From Caldilineaceae bacterium (lineage in GTDB: Bacteria > Chloroflexota > Anaerolineae > Caldilineales > Caldilineaceae): DNA of 37,690 nt. A program made the translations under genes and the position numbers. Position 1 is the stretch's first letter. Each line of letters begins with the position of its first letter. A model generated the notes under the pieces. The model ran no database searches. It was given only the letters and a program-made list of their open reading frames with translations, and had not been told where the DNA came from. The DNA lies in NCBI GenBank assembly GCA_020433455.1, contig JAGRCP010000032.1:1-37690 (forward strand), written 5' to 3'. Positions 22,912 to 31,183 of the stretch are shown here, piece after piece.

Positions 22912-24159
22912 ATGGCCAATCAACAAATTTTTCTTCTGGCGTTGCTGTGGGTTGTGTTTTGGGGCGCAATCGGCAGTCTGTTTACGCCGCGCATCTACAG
23001 TCGCAAGGACCTGGATATCTCCCGCGCGACGTTAGGCGGTGCGCTCGTGGGCGCTGCGCTGGGCCCCATTGGTCTTATTCCCCTGTGGATTTATACGCCC
23101 CGCTTCACCAATCGTATTTATGCCGCTGCATCCATTATCGTTTTGGGCATCCTTATTCTCGCCTTTGCCCGGGCTTATCCGGATAACCTGTGTGTCAGCG
23201 ACGGCGGATTTGTGGCGTCCCAGGTCACAAACGGAATTGTGATCGGTCTCATCTATAGCCTGATGGCGCTGGGGCTTACCCTGATCTACTCGATTCTGGG
23301 CATCGTGAGCTTTGCCCACGGCGAGTTTTACATGGTCGGAGGCATGGTCGTCTACTTCATGAGCGCATCGACGCTCTTTGGCCGGGCCGGCGCTTGGGTT
23401 TGGCTTCTGGGCGCGGCCGTCGTTACCTTTGTCATCGGCGCGATTTTCGAGATCCTCTTCTTGCGACCCATGGGCGAGGGCAAGATCGAGCGGCCCAAGG
23501 AGTACGCGATCCTGGTGACCTTTGGGCTTTCCTTCTTTCTCCAGTATCTGGTTCAGGGTCTGGCGGGAGCCAATCCCGTAAAGGCGCCCCGCTTTTTCGA
23601 TTTTCCCGTCATCGAATTGCCCAATGCGGAGGATCCGTACCTCATTAAAACCACCGCGGGCAATCTGCGTCTCTTTGATGCTGTTTCCATCCCCAATACC
23701 CGCTTCGTCTCCGCGATGATCTCTGTTCTCCTGCTCTTTGCCCTCCTCTTCTTCCTCTATCGCACGTGGACCGGTCGTGGTCTGCGCGCGGTGAGTGAGG
23801 ATCGTCAGGCCGCGTCGGTGGCGGGCATCAACCCCTACCGCATGAATACCCTGGCCTTTGCCCTGGGCGGCATGCTGGCGGGCCTGTCGGGCGCGACCCT
23901 GGTTCAGGTCTTCACCTGGCTGCCCCAGGTGGGCATCCCGGCCGCGGCCCGCTCTTTTGTCATCATTGTATTGGGTGGTATGGGCTCCTTGCCCGGCGCG
24001 TTTGTCGGCGGCATTATCGTCGGTCTGGTGGAGGCATTGGGCGCGGGCTGCGTGCCTGATCCCGCTCGGGCCGCGGCCTATATCCCGGCTTACGGTATGA
24101 TCATCCTGACGCTGACCTTGCTCCTCAAACCGACGGGCCTGTTCGGGAGGGAGCTATGA
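22912..24159 (+). CDS. livH: Branched-chain amino acid-type ABC permease LivH, N-terminally extended
   Basis: The 415-residue permease has the LivH core from about residue 105 on: VTNGIVIGLIYSLMALGLTL, IVSFAHGEFYMVGG, and near the end FVIIVLGGMGSLPGAFVGG, the loop that meets the ATPases. LivH proteins are about 290-310 residues, so about 100 residues are extra at the N-terminus. They hold three hydrophobic segments (about 6-25, 42-60, 70-88). The ATG at 22912 lies after a weak ribosome site, and no internal start is better. The last bases overlap livM (ATGA). It forms the membrane channel with LivM. Confidence 0.9.
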   Translation: MANQQIFLLALLWVVFWGAIGSLFTPRIYSRKDLDISRATLGGALVGAALGPIGLIPLWIYTPRFTNRIYAAASIIVLGILILAFARAYPDNLCVSDGGFVASQVTNGIVIGLIYSLMALGLTLIYSILGIVSFAHGEFYMVGGMVVYFMSASTLFGRAGAWVWLLGAAVVTFVIGAIFEILFLRPMGEGKIERPKEYAILVTFGLSFFLQYLVQGLAGANPVKAPRFFDFPVIELPNAEDPYLIKTTAGNLRLFDAVSIPNTRFVSAMISVLLLFALLFFLYRTWTGRGLRAVSEDRQAASVAGINPYRMNTLAFALGGMLAGLSGATLVQVFTWLPQVGIPAAARSFVIIVLGGMGSLPGAFVGGIIVGLVEALGAGCVPDPARAAAYIPAYGMIILTLTLLLKPTGLFGREL

Positions 24160-25397
24160 TGAAGCGCTCCACCCTCTTGCGGATCGGGCTGCCGGCCGCG
24201 CTGGCGTTTTTGTTGCTTATTGCGCCGCTCTGGATCGGCGGTTCCCCTTATATCATGCACCTGGCCATCACCGCCTTCTATTACGCGATCCTGGCTGCGA
24301 GCTGGTCGCTCCTGGCGGGATATGCCGGGCAATTCTCTTTTGCCCACATGAGCTTCATGGCCATCGGTGCGTATGCAGCCGCGCTCTATGGAACCTATAT
24401 CCGCATCACCACCGTCGCGACGGAAACGTGCCGGGAAATCCCCTTCTTCGGGCGCTGGCTGGTCATCCTCGATCCCATCGGCATCAGCCAGAGCAGCCAG
24501 ACAAACTGTCTGGACCTGGCCCGGCAGACCATGCCCGCGGGCTCCATGATCATCCAGCCGTCGATTTGGTGGGGCCTGCTTTTCGGGGTTGTTGCCGGCG
24601 GACTTTTCGGCCTGCTTATCGGCGCACTGGTCTTGCGCCTGCGCAGCACCTATCTGGCCCTCTTCACCATCGGCTTTTCGGAGATTCTGCGCGCGGTCAT
24701 CAGCGCGGAGATCGACATCACCCAGGGCCAAAGCGGGCTGGAAATGGCGCCGCTTTTTCCCAACGGCATTACCTTATTCGGCCATAGCTACAGCGCTTCG
24801 GACAAGATTCCGCCCTATTACGTCATGCTCGCCCTCTTTTTGGTTATCATGCTCATTCTGAGCTGGGTGGTCAGTTCCCGCATCGGCCTGTTTATTCGGG
24901 CCATCCGCGAGGATCAGGAAGCGTCCGCCGCGCTGGGCGTGCACGTGGTGCGCTACAAGGTGCTGGTTTTTACCATCACGGCCATGATGGCTGCGGCCGC
25001 CGGCGTGATTCAGGGCCACTACATCGGGATTATTACGCCCAACATCCTCATCATTCTGCAGATGAGTTTGGTGATTGCCATGGCCGTCATCGGCGGGCTG
25101 GAGAATATCTACGCCGCGGCCATCGGCGCGGTCATCCTGCTCTTCGGCCTGGAACTCCTGCGCAACAGTTTCACCATCGGCCCGGTCACCATCGATATGA
25201 CCACATGGCGGCTGGTGGCTTTCGGCCTGGTGCTCATGATTACGCTGCGCTTCTTCCGCAACGGCCTGATTTCACCCCTCATCGATCGGGTCATGCGTCG
25301 GAATGTGGCCCGGGAGACCGTGGCCCTGCGCAACGCCGCCACGGCCGCGGCTACGCCTACAGCCACGACAGCCGGGGAAGGAGGCAGCGATGAGTAA
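24156..25397 (+). CDS. livM: Branched-chain amino acid-type ABC permease LivM
   Basis: The 413-residue permease has the LivM signature: ITAFYYAILAASWSLLAGYAGQFSFAHMSFMAIGAY at the start (given in words: the GYAGQFSFAH motif, about residues 49-58), LRSTYLALFTIGFSEILRAV in the middle and AVIGGLENIYAAAIGA near the end. An additional loop of about 50 residues after the third helix (about 83-128) contains two cysteines. A charged C-terminal tail is rich in Ala and Thr. Start and stop both overlap neighbours (livH by 4 nt, livG by 8 nt), so the four genes are translated together. Confidence 0.92.
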   Translation: MMKRSTLLRIGLPAALAFLLLIAPLWIGGSPYIMHLAITAFYYAILAASWSLLAGYAGQFSFAHMSFMAIGAYAAALYGTYIRITTVATETCREIPFFGRWLVILDPIGISQSSQTNCLDLARQTMPAGSMIIQPSIWWGLLFGVVAGGLFGLLIGALVLRLRSTYLALFTIGFSEILRAVISAEIDITQGQSGLEMAPLFPNGITLFGHSYSASDKIPPYYVMLALFLVIMLILSWVVSSRIGLFIRAIREDQEASAALGVHVVRYKVLVFTITAMMAAAAGVIQGHYIGIITPNILIILQMSLVIAMAVIGGLENIYAAAIGAVILLFGLELLRNSFTIGPVTIDMTTWRLVAFGLVLMITLRFFRNGLISPLIDRVMRRNVARETVALRNAATAAATPTATTAGEGGSDE

Positions 25398-26247
25398 GCA
25401 AGGCGATATGCAGCAGGAACTTGCGCTGGATGTGAATCATCTGTTCAAAAACTTCGGCGGCTTGCAGGTCCTGTCTGACGTCAACTTCAAAATCCGGGGA
25501 CCGGAGCTGATCGGCCTTATCGGCCCCAATGGCGCGGGCAAGACGACCCTGACCAACATTCTGGACGGGGCGCTCAAGCCTTCCGGCGGCACGGTCTACC
25601 TCAACGGCAAGCGTATCGATACCCTGCCGCCTTATCTGGTAGCCCGGGCCGGGCTGGGCCGCACATTCCAGGTGACCCGGGCTTTTCGCCGCATGACGGT
25701 TATGGAGAATCTGCTGGTTCCGGCCATGGCCCTCCACGCCACGGCCTCGCGGCGTGAGTTTGAAGAGAAGGCCCGGGAAGTGCTGGATTTTCTGACCATG
25801 AGCCATCTGACCAATGAATACGGCCGGGCGCTATCCGGTGGTCAGCAAAAGCTCCTGGAACTGGGACGCCTGCTCATGCTGGATCCCCGGATCGTGATTC
25901 TGGATGAGCCTTTTGCCGGCGTCCACCCCCGCCTCATGGAGATTATCTACGAGTGGATCTATCGGGTGAATGACGAGGGCAAGGCCATCATCCTCATCAG
26001 TCACGATATGGAGACGATCTTCACCCTGAGCAAGCGTCTGCTGGTTCTCAATTACGGCGATCTCATTGCGGACGGCGATCCCGACGTAGTGAAGGACGAT
26101 CCGTTGGTGAAGGCGGCCTATCTGGGCGAGGATGAACCAGCGCCTGCTTCTCCTGCCGGGCCGGAATCCGCCAAGTTCGCCCTGCCCACCCGGCAGCCGG
26201 GCCAGGATGATTCGGCCGACGACGAGGAAGGACGCGTAAATGCTTGA
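25390..26247 (+). CDS. livG: Branched-chain amino acid-type ABC ATPase LivG
   Basis: The 285-residue ATPase has Walker A GPNGAGKTT, signature LSGGQQKLLELGRLL and Walker B IVILDEPFAGVHP, and the LivG-type loop RTFQVTRAFRRMTVMENLLV. The C-terminus has an additional acidic, Pro-rich tail of about 35 residues that LivG lacks in model species. AAGGAGG precedes the ATG at 25390, which is better than the in-frame GTG at 25303 inside livM. It pairs with LivF to drive uptake. Confidence 0.93.
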   Translation: MSKQGDMQQELALDVNHLFKNFGGLQVLSDVNFKIRGPELIGLIGPNGAGKTTLTNILDGALKPSGGTVYLNGKRIDTLPPYLVARAGLGRTFQVTRAFRRMTVMENLLVPAMALHATASRREFEEKAREVLDFLTMSHLTNEYGRALSGGQQKLLELGRLLMLDPRIVILDEPFAGVHPRLMEIIYEWIYRVNDEGKAIILISHDMETIFTLSKRLLVLNYGDLIADGDPDVVKDDPLVKAAYLGEDEPAPASPAGPESAKFALPTRQPGQDDSADDEEGRVNA

Positions 26248-26944
26248 CATAATTGATCTCTACGTCGGCTATTACCGCGACCTCAATATTCTTCAGGGCG
26301 TTAATCTGACGGCCGGAGAGGGCAAGATTACCACCATTCTGGGGGCCAACGGCGTGGGTAAATCCACCTTGCTCAAGGCTATCTACGGTTTCCTCAAACC
26401 CAATAGCGGTAATATTCTGCTGGACGGCCAATCCGTCATCGGCGTGCCCACCCATGAGCGTATCGGCCGGGGATTGGCCTACATTCCCCAGCAGCCGGGC
26501 GTCTTCCGCCATATGTCGGTGGAGGAGAACCTTCTGGTGGGCGCATGGACCTTCCGCAATGACAAGGCGCGCATCCGTGAGAAACTGGAAGAGAATTACG
26601 CGCGCTTCCCGATCCTGCGTGAAAAGCGCAAGCAGATGACCGGCGAACTCTCCGGCGGTCAGCAGCGCATGATCGAGATCGGCCGTACCCTCATGACCGA
26701 TCCCAAGGTTATTCTGGTGGATGAGCCCACCGCCGGGCTGGCCAAGCTCCTCTCGGAAGAGGTCTACCAGATGTTGACGGACCTGCGCGACCGGGACGAC
26801 CTAACCATTCTCCTGGTGGATCAGGAGATTCGCGAAGCGCTCAAAATTGCCGATTACGTTTACGTGCTGGAGCTGGGGCGCAACAAGTTTGAGGGCCCGG
26901 CTTCCGAGTTTGTGGATTTGGAAAAGGCTTTCTGGGTGGGATAG
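26240..26944 (+). CDS. livF: Branched-chain amino acid-type ABC ATPase LivF
   Basis: The 234-residue ATPase has Walker A GANGVGKST, signature LSGGQQRMIEIGRTL and Walker B VILVDEPTAGLAK, with the LivF-specific YIPQQPGVFRHMSVEENL region. In place of the usual catalytic region after Walker B (P-T-x-G-L-x-P) it has AGLAK; otherwise the sequence is regular. The ATG at 26240 overlaps the end of livG by 8 nt. It is the last gene of livKHMGF. Confidence 0.93.
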   Translation: MLDIIDLYVGYYRDLNILQGVNLTAGEGKITTILGANGVGKSTLLKAIYGFLKPNSGNILLDGQSVIGVPTHERIGRGLAYIPQQPGVFRHMSVEENLLVGAWTFRNDKARIREKLEENYARFPILREKRKQMTGELSGGQQRMIEIGRTLMTDPKVILVDEPTAGLAKLLSEEVYQMLTDLRDRDDLTILLVDQEIREALKIADYVYVLELGRNKFEGPASEFVDLEKAFWVG

Positions 26945-27030
26945 GCGATTGTCGGTTGGAGATTGGATGACTGGTGATTAGAGATTGGCGCTTTTTGCCA
27001 GCTATAATCCACTAATCTCTCAATCTCCAA
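26943..27030. repeat. Imperfect inverted repeat of GGAGATTGG-type words
   Basis: GGTTGGAGATTG at 26954-26965 and GATTAGAGATTG further on are matched near 27011-27031 by the reverse-complement type CTAATCTCTCAATCTCCAAC. The repeat lies between livF and the aminotransferase and resembles that at 12434-12534. A TATAAT at 27003-27008 inside it could be the -10 for the aminotransferase, but no fitting -35 is seen. Confidence 0.5.
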
Positions 27031-27061
27031 CCTTTTTATCACACCGCCTAAGGAGCTACCG

Positions 27062-28378
27062 ATGTCCCAGCCGGCCGTTGTTCCCTTTGAACTTACTCCT
27101 GCCATCAGCAGGTCGTTGCGTCCCTCTCCCACCCTCTACCTCAACGAACGGGTCAACCAGATGTGGGCCGACGGTGAGACGGTCTATCACCTGGGCTTCG
27201 GCGAATCCCGCTTTCCCGTGCATCCCAAAATTCAGGCTGCCCTGCGCGCCAATGTGCATCAGAAGAGCTATCTGGCCGGTCAGGGCCTGGCTGAACTGCG
27301 TGGGGCCGCGGCCGATTTCTACAGTCGCCACATGGACGCAACCATCACGCCGGCCCAGGTGATCATCGGTCCGGGCAGCAAGTCCATCATCTACGCGACG
27401 CAGATGGCGCTGGACGCCGACCTAATCCTGCCCACGCCCTCCTGGGTGAGCTATGCGCCCCAGGCCGATCTTCTGGGCAAGCCGGTTTATCACGTTCCCT
27501 CGTCGTCCGATGACTTCTACGATCTGGACATGGAAGCGCTGGATGCCACCGTGCGCCGGAGCCAGGGGCGCAACAAGATGCTCCTTATCACCAGTCCCAA
27601 TAACCCTACCGGCCTCATGCTCCGTCCCGACTTTCTGCGCGAGCTGGCCGACTACTGTCGCGCCCAGGGCATCGTCGTGGTGAGCGATGAAATTTATGCG
27701 CTGGTTCCCCACGCCCATGCTGAACACGTCTCCATCTCGCGTTACTATCCGGAAGGGACGGTCGTGCTGGGCGGGTTGAGCAAGCACCTCTCTCTGGGCG
27801 GATGGCGGGTCGGCGTGGGGATCGTGCCGGCTCATGAAGCCGCGGCCCGGCTGATGATGGCGCTGCGCGTCGTGGCCGGGGAAATCTGGTCTACGCCTAC
27901 GGGCCCGGTTCAGTATGCCGCCATTACCGCGTTTAGCGGCGATCCCGAAATCGAGGCGTATATCGCCGAGTGCCGGGACCTCCACGAGATTCGTACTCAG
28001 TACATCTGGCGCGAACTCACAGCCCAGGGCTATCGCATTAAGCAGCCCGATGGCGCCTTTTACATGCTGCCCATCCTCAACGGGCAGCGGGACGCATTGG
28101 CGCGCCTGGGCGTGAGCACGTCTACGGAACTGGCCGCCTACCTATTGGACAATTATCAGATCGCTGCCTTGCCGGGAACGGCCTTCAGCGCACCGGAAGC
28201 GGAGCTTTGCCTGCGCCTGGCTTCCAGCTATCTGGACATGGAGACGGACGCCAAGGCCGATGAGATTCTGGCCGCTTATCGCTCGGGCGTGGATGCCGAC
28301 ACGCTCATGCGCGACCATCATCCCGCTACCAACGCGGCACTGGCCCGCTTCGGGGATTTTATGGCCGCCCTTGGATGA
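27062..28378 (+). CDS. Class I/II pyridoxal-phosphate aminotransferase
   Basis: The 438-residue enzyme belongs to fold type I aminotransferases of the aspartate/alanine/aromatic group. The PLP lysine is K241 in GGLSKHLSLGGWRVG; the ITSPNNPTGLM motif (around residue 180) and VSDEIYALV (Asp and Tyr that hold PLP) are present. It moves an amino group between an amino acid and a 2-oxo acid. The start at 27062 has AAGGAG 7 nt before it. It lies 117 nt after livF and may use amino acids imported by the Liv system, which is inference; the substrate cannot be told from sequence. Confidence 0.9.
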   Translation: MSQPAVVPFELTPAISRSLRPSPTLYLNERVNQMWADGETVYHLGFGESRFPVHPKIQAALRANVHQKSYLAGQGLAELRGAAADFYSRHMDATITPAQVIIGPGSKSIIYATQMALDADLILPTPSWVSYAPQADLLGKPVYHVPSSSDDFYDLDMEALDATVRRSQGRNKMLLITSPNNPTGLMLRPDFLRELADYCRAQGIVVVSDEIYALVPHAHAEHVSISRYYPEGTVVLGGLSKHLSLGGWRVGVGIVPAHEAAARLMMALRVVAGEIWSTPTGPVQYAAITAFSGDPEIEAYIAECRDLHEIRTQYIWRELTAQGYRIKQPDGAFYMLPILNGQRDALARLGVSTSTELAAYLLDNYQIAALPGTAFSAPEAELCLRLASSYLDMETDAKADEILAAYRSGVDADTLMRDHHPATNAALARFGDFMAALG

Positions 28379-28384
28379 CGCCGC

Positions 28385-28427
28385 CGAATGCGTGATGTCC
28401 CTCTGCACGAGGGGCGTCACGCATTCG
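28385..28427 (+). terminator. Hairpin after the aminotransferase gene
   Basis: CGAATGCGTGA (28385-28395) pairs perfectly with TCACGCATTCG (28417-28427), and CCCTC/GAGGG inside extends the stem. It begins 6 nt after the stop. There is no T-run, so it may be a mRNA-stabilising stem or a weak terminator. Confidence 0.5.
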
Positions 28428-28587
28428 ACAACCGCATAACTTTCGGTCGCCCCTCCTGACTTCCTCATACTCTCTTATGCTAATCTTCATAATCTCTGAA
28501 CATTTCGTACGTATCGTATGCGGGCGAAGTGTGATAGACGCGATTATGCACCTGTATGATATCAGATAAGAGAGGACAATAAGACCA

Positions 28588-29211
28588 ATGTTTCGTCGCC
28601 AACTGCTTGTAATTTTGAGCGCTTTGATAATCGGGGTGATCGTTGCCGGCTGCACCGCAACCCAAACCGCGGCCCCCGCCGCCAACGCCGACGCGTCAAC
28701 CGCAACCGAGGAGCCTGCCGCTGCGGAAGCGAGCCCGGTCGGGGATGAAAGCAGCACGTCCGAAGAAGCAACCACAGTGGAAACCCCAGCAGAAACCGGG
28801 GCGGAGCCGGCTGCTGCCGATAATGAAGCGACCGTCATGACCAAGATCAATCTTAACGACATGACGGCTGAGGAATTAGAGGCAACGATTCCGGATTTCG
28901 GCAGCCGTATGGTGCGGGAATTTTTTGAATATCAGCCCTATGTCAGCATCCTGCAATTCCGCCAGGAGATCGGCAAGTATGTGGATGATGCGCAGGTCGC
29001 CCAATATGAGGAATACGTCTACGTGCCGATTGACATCAATGAGTCCGACGCCGCAACCATTGAGCAGATTCCCGGGGTTGACGCGACTGCCGCCCAAGCG
29101 CTGATCGACGCCCGCACCTATGGCTCAACGGACGCCTTTCTGAGCAAATTGGCCGAGGTGGCGCCTGATGCCGATCCCGCAGTTGCAACGGCTTATCTGG
29201 CCGGAAACTGA
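28588..29211 (+). CDS. Helix-hairpin-helix (ComEA-like) lipoprotein
   Basis: The 207-residue protein has a lipoprotein signal (MFRRQLLVILSALIIGVIVAGC, described as basic start, hydrophobic core and lipobox VAGC with Cys near 22), a low-complexity Ala/Glu/Thr linker (about 23-85) and two helix-hairpin-helix-like units. The first is KINLNDMTAEELEATIPDFG (about 90-110); the second is DINESDAATIEQIPGVDATA (about 151-170). This is the ComEA-like pattern (IN-x-A-x-x-x-E-L), which binds DNA non-specifically in competence proteins. No other competence genes are here, so a role in DNA uptake is only possible. Confidence 0.72.
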   Translation: MFRRQLLVILSALIIGVIVAGCTATQTAAPAANADASTATEEPAAAEASPVGDESSTSEEATTVETPAETGAEPAAADNEATVMTKINLNDMTAEELEATIPDFGSRMVREFFEYQPYVSILQFRQEIGKYVDDAQVAQYEEYVYVPIDINESDAATIEQIPGVDATAAQALIDARTYGSTDAFLSKLAEVAPDADPAVATAYLAGN

Positions 29212-29278
29212 CCCTATTTTGATTCGTCTGACATCCTTGCTCGGCATCATCAGGCAGTGAACGGAGAGGAACCCAGCT

Positions 29279-29755
29279 ATGAGCGCCAATGTTGTTACCT
29301 CATCATCCCGGGAAAAGCAGATCCCGGCATCGGCCTTGGTCGAACGATTTCACCGCTTTCTGCTGATCGTCTCTGCACTCCTCTGCGTGGGGACGCCTGT
29401 CGAGCTTTGGCTGGCGGACCACTACGAGAGTCCGCCGCAGATGATCCCCTTTGCGCTTTGCCTGATCGGACTTATTGTGATTTTGTGGGTAGTCTGGAAA
29501 CCGACAGGCGCCGCGGTGAAAACGTTGCGCTGGGTTTCACTTCTGTTGCTTGTGGGGAGCCTTTTCGGCGGTTATGAACATCTGGAGGGCAACATCGAGT
29601 TTGCCCGGGAGATCCAGCCGAATGCTCAACTGGCCGACATTTTCTTTGAGGCATTGAAAGGAGCTGACCCGCTGTTGGCTCCGGGGATTCTCGGCCTGAC
29701 GGCCATATTGGCTTTTGCCGCTACCTACCATCATCCGGCCCTGCAATCCAAGTAA
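29279..29755 (+). CDS. Small membrane protein of unknown function
   Basis: I do not recognise the family. The 158-residue protein has four hydrophobic segments (about 26-46, 58-75, 83-101 and 133-150), suggesting four membrane helices, with a basic N-terminal tail and the loop YEHLEGNIEFAREIQPNAQ between helices three and four. GGAGAGGAA lies upstream of the ATG at 29279. It is 67 nt after the helix-hairpin-helix lipoprotein gene and may be cotranscribed. Confidence 0.7.
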   Translation: MSANVVTSSSREKQIPASALVERFHRFLLIVSALLCVGTPVELWLADHYESPPQMIPFALCLIGLIVILWVVWKPTGAAVKTLRWVSLLLLVGSLFGGYEHLEGNIEFAREIQPNAQLADIFFEALKGADPLLAPGILGLTAILAFAATYHHPALQSK

Positions 29756-29784
29756 CCGTCTGCTTTTTAGCGGCTTCTTGTCTC

Positions 29785-29859
29785 GGCTGCTCCTGGGAGC
29801 GCCAAGCTTCAACTCGGCAAGGTTTGCCGGACTGGAGTCCGGCGCTCCCAGGAGCAGCC
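29785..29859. repeat. Large nested inverted repeat with 19-bp perfect arms
   Basis: GGCTGCTCCTGGGAGCGCC (29785-29803) has its exact reverse complement at 29841-29859. Inside are two more hairpins that share bases: CGGCAA-GGT-TTGCCG, and GCCGGACT-GG-AGTCCGGC (8 bp). The whole could fold into a cruciform or branched RNA. It lies between convergent genes, so it may terminate from either side, but the complexity fits a dispersed palindromic element. Confidence 0.75.
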
Positions 29860-29933
29860 TGCAATCGCTTCGGCATTGCCGATGACGATTCTACTTCACT
29901 ACTCCGCCGCTTCGCTTACCCCGCTACCCCGCC

Positions 29934-30386
29934 TCACCGCCGCGGTTCTCCCTCCACAAATTCCTGCAACGCATCCATCGCGCCGTCCAGCTTGGCCTGT
30001 TGACGCGCGGCCAGGAGGCGCAATCCGTATGCGGGCCAGCCGTGGTAGGCGTGGCGCGCGGTCAGGAGCGTGCCGCCCAGGCTGTTGCGCAGGGTGAAGC
30101 TATGCACAGCGATGAGCCCGCCCGCGCTGCTTTCCCAGACCGCGGTGGAGTTGAGCGCGACCATGCGCAGCGTGGCCCGGGTCGTGGTTACGGCGTTGAA
30201 GAGACTGCGGTGGCGCAGCTCGAAGCTGGAGCCTTCCCGCCAGGGCTCGCCTTCCACCCACGCGGCGGACAGCACCTCCTCATTCCAGCGCGGCCAGTCG
30301 CGCAAACGCGTCAGCGTATCCCATACCGCGCCGGGAGCCGCCTGGATCTGGCGCTTGCTGCTTACGGTGAAAACGGGTTCGGCCAT
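29934..30386 (-). CDS. SRPBCC (START-like) family protein
   Basis: The 150-residue protein has the SRPBCC start VSSKRQIQAAPGAVWDTLTRLRDWPRWN (first strand, helix and the W-x-x-W turn, about residues 7-35) and ends with a long helix (HGWPAYGLRLLAARQQAKLDGAM). These domains bind hydrophobic ligands such as polyketides or lipids. The ATG at 30386 starts 2 nt after the SDR stop, so translation is coupled; the longer frame to 30857 overlaps the SDR and is not used. Confidence 0.8.
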   Translation of the reverse strand: MAEPVFTVSSKRQIQAAPGAVWDTLTRLRDWPRWNEEVLSAAWVEGEPWREGSSFELRHRSLFNAVTTTRATLRMVALNSTAVWESSAGGLIAVHSFTLRNSLGGTLLTARHAYHGWPAYGLRLLAARQQAKLDGAMDALQEFVEGEPRR

Positions 30387-30388
30387 GC

Positions 30389-31180
30389 TCAGGGCAATCC
30401 GGCCAGGAAACCGCCGTCTACGGGCAGGGCCACGCCTGAAATGAAAGCCGCCTGCTTGCTGCACAGGAAGGCCACGGCCGCGCCGAATTCCATGGGATCG
30501 CCCATGCGGCCCAATGGCACGGACGCGCCCCGCCGGGCATAGGCCTCTTCCAGGCTGATGCCCTCCCGCGCGGCGGCCTGCTGCGCCAGTTCGGTGATGC
30601 GATCCGTGCGGGTGATGCCGGGACAAACCGCATTGACCGTCACGCCTGTGGCCGCGATCTCCCGACTGAGCGTTTTGACCAGTCCGTGAACGCCCGCGCG
30701 GACTGCATTGCTCAACACCATGTTGTCCAGAGGCTGCTTGGCGCTGATGCTGGTGATGGCGATCAGCCGGCCCTGGTCGCTTGCGGTGACGCTGGGGAGC
30801 GCGGCCCGAAAGAGGCGCGCGGTGGTGAGGAGATTGCCCTCCACCGCTCCCTGCCATTGCGCTTCGCTCATATCGGCAAAGGGACCGCTGGGCGGACCGC
30901 CGGCATTGGCAATGACGATGTCCAGTTGCCCAAAGCGCTCAGCCGTCCGGTTGATAAAGTCCGCGGCATTGGCCGCTTGCGTGATGTCCAGCGTCAGGGC
31001 CAAAACGTCCGCACCGGTTTCTTTACGGATGGTTTCGGCCGCTTCGTTTACCTTCTCGCCGCGCCGGCCGCAAATAGCCACCCGGCAGCCTTCCTGGGCC
31101 AATGTGAGTGCCGCGGCATAGCCGAGCCCCGCGCTTGACGCCGCCACCGCGGCGACCCTGTTGGTGAGATGCAGGTTCAT
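30389..31180 (-). CDS. SDR family oxidoreductase with non-standard active site
   Basis: The 263-residue protein has the Rossmann fold of short-chain dehydrogenases: glycine motif ASSAGLG (residues 14-20, in place of TGxxxGIG), NAGG (92-95), N116 and the PG(I)T segment after strand six. At the place of the catalytic YxxxK the sequence is SNAVR (S157, R161), so both Tyr and Lys are replaced. A known sub-branch of 3-oxoacyl-ACP reductase-like SDRs shows such changes, and its chemistry is unclear. It is followed by the SRPBCC gene after 2 nt, so the two likely act on one hydrophobic substrate. Confidence 0.87.
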   Translation of the reverse strand: MNLHLTNRVAAVAASSAGLGYAAALTLAQEGCRVAICGRRGEKVNEAAETIRKETGADVLALTLDITQAANAADFINRTAERFGQLDIVIANAGGPPSGPFADMSEAQWQGAVEGNLLTTARLFRAALPSVTASDQGRLIAITSISAKQPLDNMVLSNAVRAGVHGLVKTLSREIAATGVTVNAVCPGITRTDRITELAQQAAAREGISLEEAYARRGASVPLGRMGDPMEFGAAVAFLCSKQAAFISGVALPVDGGFLAGLP

Positions 31181-31183
31181 GGG

